From Thermococci archaeon (GTDB lineage Archaea > Methanobacteriota_B > Thermococci > Thermococcales > Thermococcaceae): a DNA stretch of 10,578 nt. Each line of letters begins with the position of its first letter. The first letter of the stretch is position 1. Shown one piece after another: positions 5,279 to 10,578 of the stretch. Both the position numbers and the translations under genes were made by a program. The DNA lies in the NCBI GenBank assembly GCA_003663525.1, contig QMUF01000046.1:1-10578 (forward strand). The letters are read 5' to 3'. The notes beneath the pieces are model-generated. The model had not been told where the DNA came from, did no database searches, and saw nothing but the letters and a program-made list of their open reading frames with translations.

Positions 5279-6316
5279 ATGTACGAACTTCATGAGCGAG
5301 AAGTTTTGGAAAAGCTGAGAGAACTAAATGCCAAGAAGGTTTTAATTCAAACTCCTGAAGGTCTTAAGAGAGAAGCACAATTTCTCGCTGAATTTCTGGA
5401 GAAGAACCGTATAGAGAGTTTAATAAGCGGAGATATTAATTACGGTGCTTGCGACCCAGCAGACAAGGAAGCAAAAATGCTCGGATGTGATGCTTTAATT
5501 CATCTCGGTCATTCCTATATGGTGCTTAATCTTGAGGTTCCAACCATTTTCATTCCTGCTTTTGCAAGAGTAGATGTGATCAAAGCATTATCTAAAAACC
5601 TGGAGGAAATAAAAAAGCTCGGAAAAAAGATAGCTTTGGTAACCACCGCCCAGCACATAAAGAACTTAAACAAAGCAAAAGAATTTCTTGAAAAAGAAGG
5701 TTTTAAAGTACACATTGGCAAAGGCGATGGAAGAGTTTCCTTTTCCGGGCAGATTTTGGGGTGCAACTTCTCTGCGGCAAAAGTGGAAGCTGATGGTGTT
5801 CTTTTCATTGGAGCTGGATACTTTCATCCTGTTGGCGTTGCCCTAGCCACAAAAAAACCAACCCTTGCAATAAACCCATATAGCGGCGACGCAATATGGA
5901 TGGAGAGAGAAGTTAAGAAAATTATAAGGAAGAGATGGGCCCAAATAGCCAAAGCCTACGATGCAGAGAAGTTTGGAATTATAACAAGCACCAAAAAGGG
6001 CCAGTTAAGACTTGGAGAGGCCAAAAAAATTGTAAAACTCCTAAGAGAGCACGGGAAAGAGGCCCAGTTGATAGTGATGAACCACATAAACTACCAAGCC
6101 CTAGAGGGCTTTGACTTCGATGCCTACGTGGTGGTTGCCTGCCCAAGAGTACCGATAGATGACGTTGAGAATTGGAGAAAACCCGTGCTGACTCCGAGGG
6201 AGCTTGAAATTCTACTTGGACTGAGAGAAGATTACGAATTTGATGAAATCTTAGGTGCCAGAAGAGGGGAAGACGAACCCTTGGGAATAAGCCTCAAGCT
6301 CCCAAAGTCTTTATAA
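5279..6316 (+). CDS. dph2: Diphthamide biosynthesis enzyme Dph2
   Basis: Dph2 is a [4Fe-4S] radical enzyme. It transfers the 3-amino-3-carboxypropyl group of S-adenosylmethionine to the target histidine of elongation factor aEF2, the first step of diphthamide synthesis; the archaeal enzyme is a homodimer. The 345-residue protein has the expected length and the three cluster cysteines, one per repeated domain: C58 (INYGACDP), C162 (ILGCNFS) and C288 (VVACPRVP). Other landmarks are LIQTPEGLK, DALIHLGHSYM, RKRWAQIAKA and the tail LTPRELEILLGLREDYEFDE. The start is ATG 5279, with GGTGAG at 5270-5275 just before it. Upstream in-frame TTG 5258 and ATG 5264 lack an RBS. It heads a rightward group with a membrane protein and an rRNA methyltransferase. 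Confidence 0.95.
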   Translation: MYELHEREVLEKLRELNAKKVLIQTPEGLKREAQFLAEFLEKNRIESLISGDINYGACDPADKEAKMLGCDALIHLGHSYMVLNLEVPTIFIPAFARVDVIKALSKNLEEIKKLGKKIALVTTAQHIKNLNKAKEFLEKEGFKVHIGKGDGRVSFSGQILGCNFSAAKVEADGVLFIGAGYFHPVGVALATKKPTLAINPYSGDAIWMEREVKKIIRKRWAQIAKAYDAEKFGIITSTKKGQLRLGEAKKIVKLLREHGKEAQLIVMNHINYQALEGFDFDAYVVVACPRVPIDDVENWRKPVLTPRELEILLGLREDYEFDEILGARRGEDEPLGISLKLPKSL

Positions 6317-6317
6317 G
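6309..6317 (+). promoter_or_regulatory. TATA box of the small membrane protein gene
   Basis: CTTTATAAG overlaps the dph2 stop codon and is centred 26 bp before ATG 6339, the distance expected for a leaderless mRNA. No GGTG motif precedes that ATG, which fits. Confidence 0.5.
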
Positions 6318-6338
6318 CCTTCTCTCCAATTTTCTATC

Positions 6339-6713
6339 ATGAACTTTGTAGATGGTGGAATTTACCTCCTCCTTGTAGTTGTTTACTATATCTTTCTAAA
6401 GACAGCCCTAGAGGTCTTCACGTATAAAGAACTGAAAAGCTATGCTACTCTGGCAATATCCATTGCAGAAGTTGTAGTTTCTCTTGGAATAAACCTCTTT
6501 CTTGGAGTTTTGATGCTTTTCACAGTCTTAAAACTGGTGAAGCTGAATTTAAAGGAGGCCCTTGTTGTGACTTTCACAGCAGAGTTTGGATTTCTCCTTG
6601 GAATGGTTGTAATAATGTTTATACTAACCACGGCAGGGACAATGTTTGGTATAAAGGGACTTGAGTTCAACATGACATGGGAGGAAATATTCCGGCTTGC
6701 AATGAGTCCTTAG
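6339..6713 (+). CDS. Hypothetical three-helix membrane protein
   Basis: The protein has 124 residues and three predicted membrane segments, at about 6-25 (GIYLLLVVVYYIFLKTAL), 38-66 (ATLAISIAEVVVSLGINLFLGVLMLFTVL) and 76-101 (VTFTAEFGFLLGMVVIMFIL). A short basic loop (KLVKLNLKEA) lies between the last two. There is no signal-peptidase site and no cysteine or histidine cluster. I do not recognise the family; it looks like one of the small conserved Thermococcales membrane proteins. It begins 22 bp after dph2, probably from its own promoter as a leaderless message. Its TAG overlaps the first base of the RBS of the next gene, so the two are likely cotranscribed. Confidence 0.7.
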   Translation: MNFVDGGIYLLLVVVYYIFLKTALEVFTYKELKSYATLAISIAEVVVSLGINLFLGVLMLFTVLKLVKLNLKEALVVTFTAEFGFLLGMVVIMFILTTAGTMFGIKGLEFNMTWEEIFRLAMSP

Positions 6714-6718
6714 GTGGT
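6713..6718 (+). promoter_or_regulatory. RBS deciding the methyltransferase start
   Basis: GGTGGT lies three bases before ATG 6722 and makes the longer in-frame start at 6677, inside the upstream gene, unlikely. Confidence 0.55.
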
Positions 6719-6721
6719 ATC

Positions 6722-7348
6722 ATGAAAAAGAAACATCTTGCAATTGTGCTTTCAAATCTCAAAGGATTTGAAAAACCTAAGCTCGAACTTGAGCAATATA
6801 AAACTCCCGGAGACGTTGCCGCAGAGCTATTGTGGTTAGCCTACTCTATGAGAGACATTGAAGGTAAAATCATAGCAGATCTTGGGGCAGGCACAGGGGT
6901 TTTAAGTATAGGGGCTAGTCTAATGGGCGCTAAAAAAGTGTATGCTGTTGAGAAGGACGAGGCAGCCCTCGAAATAGCGAGAGAAAACACCAGAACTCTA
7001 GGAATTGACAACATCAAATTCATACACTGCAACGTTTCAGATTTTAGAACTAAAGTAGATGCCGTGATAATGAACCCTCCCTTCGGGAGCCAGAACCCCA
7101 AGGCAGACAGACCTTTTCTCTTAAAGGCGTTCGAGATAAGTGATGTTATTTATTCAATACACCTCACTAAAGAAGAAGTTAGAAAGTTTATAGAGGCCTT
7201 TACACGAGATAACAGTTTTAAAATCACTCATCGCTTAACTGCAACTTTTGAAATCCCTGCCCAGTTTTTCTTCCATAAAAAAAGGCTGGAACAGATTTTA
7301 GTTGACATTTACAGATTTGAAAGGAGTGAACTGTCCCCTTATGGGTGA
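6722..7348 (+). CDS. METTL5-like RNA adenine-N6 methyltransferase
   Basis: The 208-residue protein is a class I SAM methyltransferase. LELEQYKTPGDVAAELL (21-37) is the typical METTL5-type N-terminal segment. Motif I is DLGAGTGVLSIGA (53-65), followed by the acidic end of strand 2 (VYAVEKD, 73-79). Motif IV is NPPFG (117-121), the catalytic signature of adenine-N6 methyltransferases. KADRPFL follows, where METTL5 proteins have a conserved substrate loop. Human METTL5 methylates one adenine of 18S rRNA, so 16S rRNA is the expected archaeal target; this is inference from the family. The protein is complete and overlaps nothing downstream. Its grouping with dph2 points to ribosome and translation-factor modification. 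Confidence 0.85.
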   Translation: MKKKHLAIVLSNLKGFEKPKLELEQYKTPGDVAAELLWLAYSMRDIEGKIIADLGAGTGVLSIGASLMGAKKVYAVEKDEAALEIARENTRTLGIDNIKFIHCNVSDFRTKVDAVIMNPPFGSQNPKADRPFLLKAFEISDVIYSIHLTKEEVRKFIEAFTRDNSFKITHRLTATFEIPAQFFFHKKRLEQILVDIYRFERSELSPYG

Positions 7349-7353
7349 GGCTT

Positions 7354-7428
7354 TGTGAGAGTTCATCATTGCTTCACTCTCACAGGCCGGTTCACACGGC
7401 CACTATCCCCCTATCCTTACGGAAGGGG
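7354..7428 (+). ncRNA. Three adjacent hairpins, candidate structured RNA or terminator
   Basis: Starting 6 bp after the methyltransferase stop there are three closely packed inverted repeats. The first is TGTGAGAGT (7354-7362) with ACTCTCACA (7376-7384), 9 bp perfect. The second is GGCCG (7385-7389) with CGGCC (7397-7401), directly abutting. The third is CCTT (7415-7418) with AAGG (7423-7426) around ACGG, which could alternatively be extended through CCCC/GGGG. The segment is GC-rich against AT-rich surroundings, and hyperthermophile RNA genes stand out in this way. No C/D boxes and no clear H/ACA layout are present. A processed RNA, an mRNA 3' structure or the end of a lost insertion sequence are all possible. 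Confidence 0.35.
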
Positions 7429-7461
7429 TCTTGCAAACAACAGAAAGATAAACATGAGTGA

Positions 7462-7584
7462 GACGTTAATCTCCTAAAGAACTCCTACAATGAGGGCCTC
7501 CTTGAAGGAATAATACGGGCTTGGCCCCACAAACATAAAACGATAGGTTTCTTCTACATATTGATGGAAAAAGAAAAGAGCTAG
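7462..7584 (+). pseudogene. Coding-like 40-codon tail without a start
   Basis: An open frame after TGA 7459-7461 reads as a plausible protein end (LLKNSYNEGLLEGIIRAWPH...FFYILMEKEKS) and stops at TAG 7582-7584, converging on the mscS stop. No start codon lies near its beginning. An ATG at 7454 (MSETLIS) is one base out of frame and stops after seven codons, so a single indel would join them into a 40-50 residue protein. Probably a relic; family unknown. Confidence 0.22.
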
Positions 7585-8651
7585 CCTTTCTCCACCTTCA
7601 CTTTCAGTTCTTCTGCAAACCAATTAACCCTCTGCGGGAACGGGATTTCTATACCCTCCCTATCGAGAGCTTCCTTTATCTTCTGGACTATCTGGGTTCT
7701 CACGTTAAACCACTTTTCACTTGGTGCCCATGCCCTGACAGCTATGTTAACACTGTTATCTCCCAAATTGTTCACAAAGACCGCTGGTTCAGGTTCCACT
7801 AAAACATAGGGCATTTCATCAAGGACACCCTTTATCACGTCTATCACCCTCTGAGCATCCTCTTTGTATGCAATGCCAATAACCACATCAACCCTCCTTG
7901 CTGGATATTTTTGCAGGTTCTTTATATCGCTGTTGAAGAGCTTCTCATTTGGAATCCTTACGAGGAGACCATCCCATGTCCTTATACGCGTTGAGAGGAT
8001 TTTAATGTCATGAACAATCCCGGAATACCCAGCAACCTCCACCGGGTCCCCTATCTTTAAGGGTTTGTCAAAGTACATGAATATACCAGAGATGAAGTTT
8101 GAGACAACAGTCTGTGAAGCAAACCCCAAGACAATACCTGTTATTCCAGCCGCTGCTAAAAGGGTGGTCAACCTCCCGGTAAATCCAGCAATGTTAAGGG
8201 CTATAAAAAATGCCAATGTGACAAGAAGGTAGTAAAAAATCTTTGCCTTAAGCTGAATCTCTGGAATCCTTTCTTGCGGAGTACGCATTATCCAATAGTC
8301 TTTTGACTTCTTAGCGAGGAGATAAGAGAAGTAAAATACCAAAAAGGCTGTTAAAAGGTTACTTAAGCTTGTTCCGGCAATTTCATAAGAGAGAACCCCC
8401 AAAGCCTCAAAGGCATAAACAATGGACACAATAAGAATCAAATTATGGAGCGTTGAAGCCGTATCCTCATTCACTATCCAGACATACTTGGTGGTTCGGG
8501 AAAGATTGATGAGGTACCTCTTAACGCCTTTCGCCAGCAGAAAACCTATCAAAACAATAAGAAAGGCCTTTATCACTAGACCTATTGTCAAGGTAAGAAA
8601 GAGCTTCTCGCCGAGTACACCCTGTTCAAAGATAGATGCGCTGAGATTCAT
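7581..8651 (-). CDS. mscS: MscS-family mechanosensitive ion channel
   Basis: The 356-residue protein is a small-conductance mechanosensitive channel that opens under membrane tension to release solutes on osmotic downshock. Four membrane segments lie near 20-45, 68-88, 97-113 and 138-157. They are followed by the pore helix LLAAAGITGIVLGFASQTVVSNFISGIF (164-191) with its glycine/alanine packing face. The beta domain begins at FDKPLKIGDPVEV (194-206) and includes STRIRTWDGLLVRIPNEKL. The alpha/beta vestibule runs to about 345 and ends in IEIPFPQR. The start ATG 8651 has GGTGGTGA three bases upstream, at 8662-8655. The gene begins 3 bp after the DUF432 gene, so the two are co-transcribed. Confidence 0.93.
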   Translation of the reverse strand: MNLSASIFEQGVLGEKLFLTLTIGLVIKAFLIVLIGFLLAKGVKRYLINLSRTTKYVWIVNEDTASTLHNLILIVSIVYAFEALGVLSYEIAGTSLSNLLTAFLVFYFSYLLAKKSKDYWIMRTPQERIPEIQLKAKIFYYLLVTLAFFIALNIAGFTGRLTTLLAAAGITGIVLGFASQTVVSNFISGIFMYFDKPLKIGDPVEVAGYSGIVHDIKILSTRIRTWDGLLVRIPNEKLFNSDIKNLQKYPARRVDVVIGIAYKEDAQRVIDVIKGVLDEMPYVLVEPEPAVFVNNLGDNSVNIAVRAWAPSEKWFNVRTQIVQKIKEALDREGIEIPFPQRVNWFAEELKVKVEKG

Positions 8652-8654
8652 ACT

Positions 8655-9296
8655 TCACCACCTCATCAGAAAGTTCGGAAGCGAAAGCTGGTTGCCCACA
8701 ATATTCAACCCTTCTTTGGGCGGTTTTCCCGTGTTGTTAACCTCTGGTATGTGATTTTTGAGGATAATGACAAGCAGCGGGTAATAAGCCTTTTTCTCCG
8801 TATAATACATTGGGGTATTCTTTATTGGAAGCACGACTTTTTCAAGGGATTTCCACTCGTTTGAAGGATTTGAGAGAAGGAGTTTAGCGACTCCAATGGT
8901 TTCAGGTTCCTCAAGATAAAATGGACTCACGTGATAGCGGCAGATTACTCCCGCCTCTATAGTCCCGTAGAGAGCGTACTTTTCCCTTCCAAGTATAAAA
9001 CGATCTATTTCCATCCCCCCAATCTCAGCTGCCACTTCAATTGGTGCTTCAGCAAATCCCGTGAGCGAATCCCTGGGGGGAACAGCAATAGGTTCCTCAA
9101 ACTTTATCATTAGTAAATTCACCCCGTAACCAATGGCCGGGGCAGGACGAATTTTAAGAGGCTCGTCATTGGCCTTAATGAGCCTTTCCACATCGTCTCT
9201 TCTGTATCTAACGATGCCTCCTTTCTCCTCAAGGAGGTGGATTTTTTTACCCCCAACCTTTATGAACTGGGTCTTCAGCTCGTGCTCACCAAACAT
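8655..9296 (-). CDS. DUF432 family protein
   Basis: The 213-residue protein begins MFGEHELKTQFIKVGGKKIH and matches the archaeal DUF432 family as I remember it. It is soluble, with no signal peptide and no membrane helix, and is rich in short beta strands. It contains no cysteine cluster or nucleotide-binding loop, and its molecular function is not known. An in-frame ATG at 9335 would add 13 hydrophobic residues (MSKAYIFPFLFFY). However, that ATG lies upstream of the only good TATA box (9316-9325), which is 25 bp from ATG 9296, so a leaderless start at 9296 is preferred. The stop is 3 bp from mscS and overlaps its RBS. The coupling suggests a cytoplasmic partner or modulator of the channel. 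Confidence 0.8.
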   Translation of the reverse strand: MFGEHELKTQFIKVGGKKIHLLEEKGGIVRYRRDDVERLIKANDEPLKIRPAPAIGYGVNLLMIKFEEPIAVPPRDSLTGFAEAPIEVAAEIGGMEIDRFILGREKYALYGTIEAGVICRYHVSPFYLEEPETIGVAKLLLSNPSNEWKSLEKVVLPIKNTPMYYTEKKAYYPLLVIILKNHIPEVNNTGKPPKEGLNIVGNQLSLPNFLMRW

Positions 9297-9315
9297 GTAG
9301 AAAAATAGGAAAGGA

Positions 9316-9325
9316 AAGATATAAG
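9316..9325 (-). promoter_or_regulatory. Promoter of the DUF432-mscS operon
   Basis: On the minus strand GCTTATATCT is preceded by GCAAA, a BRE/TATA combination. It is centred about 25 bp before ATG 9296, implying a leaderless transcript. The element lies inside the possible read-through tail of the upstream lipoprotein gene. Confidence 0.55.
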
Positions 9326-9331
9326 CTTTGC

Positions 9332-10424
9332 TCAAATCTTTTCGAAAGATATATCATCAATCTTTACATGGGTGAAAATATTAGCACCGCCCTATTCTAT
9401 GAATATACCCTTAGCTTCAATAGGTACGGGTAGATTTGCAGTCAGTATTGCCTCACCTTGTCCCTGCATATTACCAAAGGTGTACGTCCATTTGACATTG
9501 GAGACTTTAAAGCTCTTTCCCCCAAGATTCATTATCCCATCAGGATCAATCTCATAGTTGTACTGATAACCCATGAAACCCCACGAATCCTTTTTAGCCT
9601 TGTAGAGATCCTCACCCTGTATCGCCTCCCATATCCCAAATGTGTAGAAGCCATACCAACTTGTATAGATGTTTCCTATGTCAGGGACATTGCTTATAAT
9701 CCCGATATCACCCTCCTGATAGGGCATCGTGCTCATGTCGCCAACTGCGGCGGGATTGTAATAGAGAAGCCTCTGATTCCCGTAGGTTATAGAGATCCCC
9801 ACAGCATCAGCACTTCCACCATAGATTGATGTGTAGACTGCCATGAAGTCTAAGGATGGAAAGAGGAAGAAGGTATCAGTATTCTCCGTCCTCTCCTTTA
9901 CCCAGAGATGGTATTCAAATGTCGCATTCATATCCTCTCCTTTAATGGGAGTTATCTTACCGTAGTATTCATAAACCTCAAACTCCCCGAGATCCACCTG
10001 CTCCTGCTTTCCAGTTTCCATGTTTACCTTTTTCCCGTAAACATGGATTTTTGTGCTTCCTCTCTTTTTCTCCACTTCATATTCATATATAGGGCCACCC
10101 TCCTCCGTCCTTACGCGAAGGTGGTACTTTATGTAGGTAATGAGGTATTTATCGCCATCTATTTCCACGGGATGATAGGCATCCCAAGGCTCTTCCCATA
10201 TCGAATAGGCGGAAGTTGAAGTTTCGGTATATGTTTCCGTTTCTGTTTCACTTTCACTTTCTGTATAGGAAGAAGTCTGGCTCTCGGTATAGCTCTCTAT
10301 AACACTGCTGGCTTTCTCCTTAAGAGTCTCCGTAACTTTTTCGCCTCCACCGATACATCCACTTACACTTACAAAAACCAAAAATGCTAAAAAAAATTGC
10401 AAACACAAATTTAGATTTTTTCAT
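9332..10424 (-). pseudogene. Surface lipoprotein gene, frameshifted at the signal peptide and perhaps truncated
   Basis: The open frame from TTG 10408 to TAG 9394-9392 codes for 338 residues. It has a lipobox (VSVSGCIGGG, lipidated cysteine at residue 18), a Ser/Thr/Glu-rich linker (about 39-68) and a beta-rich outside domain full of Tyr, Trp and Gly. That start lacks a basic n-region and an RBS. ATG 10424, preceded by GGAGTTGGGGG, gives MKKSKFVFAI, a perfect signal-peptide start, but is one base out of frame; removing one T from the T8 run (10389-10396) joins it as MKKSKFVFAIFLAFLVFVSVSGC. At the other end, 19 more coding-like codons (GGANIFTHVKIDDISFEKI) follow the TAG in frame to TGA 9334-9332. 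The protein would be an extracellular membrane-anchored lipoprotein. Its function and family are unknown, and a sequencing error in the homopolymer is possible. Confidence 0.65.
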
Positions 10425-10468
10425 ATTTCCCCCAACTCCTTTTCATATTATGTAAACTACAAGTTTGA

Positions 10469-10478
10469 GATATTTAAG
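10469..10478 (-). promoter_or_regulatory. TATA box of the lipoprotein gene
   Basis: On the minus strand CTTAAATATC lies about 45-50 bp before ATG 10424, giving a leader of roughly 20 nt that contains the RBS GGAGTTGGGGG. This spacing supports ATG 10424 as the original start. Confidence 0.45.
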
Positions 10479-10501
10479 CATTAGCCTAATCCCTCCACTA
10501 G

Positions 10502-10525
10502 GCCCGCAAAGAAAGGAAAGCGGGC
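10502..10525. repeat. GC-rich inverted repeat in AT-rich intergenic DNA
   Basis: GCCCGC and GCGGGC are separated by a purine-only loop AAAGAAAGGAAA. The 6-bp GC stem stands out in an otherwise AT-rich spacer upstream of the lipoprotein gene. It could be a regulatory site or the structure at the end of a transcript entering from the right. The window ends too soon to tell. Confidence 0.3.
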
Positions 10526-10578
10526 ATGCAAGAGATTATAATAAGAACTTAGTAGAGTATACATAAATAGTTTTCTAA

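Noticed and set aside
6677..6721. Longer start for the METTL5-like protein
   Set aside because: It lies inside the preceding membrane-protein gene, while GGTGGT sits directly before ATG 6722.
7385..7460. IS200/IS605 end or TnpB guide-RNA remnant
   Set aside because: No TnpA or TnpB coding trace and no second end are visible; hairpins alone do not support the call.
9297..9335. Longer start for the DUF432 protein at 9335
   Set aside because: The only good TATA box lies between 9335 and 9296, and the family begins MFGEHELK.
1..10578. CRISPR array or defence-system operon
   Set aside because: No regularly spaced repeats were seen by eye, and none of the proteins has nuclease, helicase or toxin motifs of known defence systems.

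Overview
The window reads as chromosomal DNA of a hyperthermophilic euryarchaeon of the order Thermococcales, probably a low-GC Thermococcus or Pyrococcus relative. The reasons are an archaeal tRNA-Tyr with a C1-G72 pair and encoded CCA, an archaeal Dph2, close agreement of the HisRS and Dph2 proteins with remembered Pyrococcus sequences, GGTGAT-type ribosome binding sites, TTTATA-type TATA boxes about 25 bp upstream of leaderless starts, a C/D box sRNA, and a DUF432-MscS pair. The genus assignment is from memory and by eye.

Bases 1-1475 look like the decayed end of an integrated mobile element. A 5' fragment of an integrase gene, int(N), has its own TATA box and RBS and runs directly into the 3' end of tRNA-Tyr on the opposite strand. 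This is the arrangement left by SSV-type 'suicidal' integrases. To its left are only broken reading frames: two small membrane-protein genes on the minus strand with a frameshift and a nonsense codon, and two coding-like scraps on the plus strand. There is also a 12-bp palindrome.

Bases 1550-3600 carry a MarC/SnatA-family membrane protein and hisS (histidyl-tRNA synthetase). A canonical double-guide C/D box sRNA begins on the last bases of hisS. Bases 3750-5230 hold a minus-strand operon of a signal-peptide-bearing YhfC-like intramembrane metalloprotease and an overlapping PadR repressor. A perfect 21-bp inverted repeat sits between its promoter and its RBS and is the obvious candidate operator.

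Bases 5240-7350 read rightwards: dph2 (diphthamide on aEF2), a small three-helix membrane protein, and a METTL5-like rRNA adenine methyltransferase. hisS, the C/D sRNA, dph2 and the methyltransferase make the central part rich in translation-modification functions. After a spacer with three adjacent hairpins (7354-7428), the rest is on the minus strand: a lipoprotein gene broken by a homopolymer frameshift and perhaps by an amber codon, then a DUF432 protein, then an MscS-family channel. The last two form a tight operon. No CRISPR array, rRNA or complete transposon was seen.
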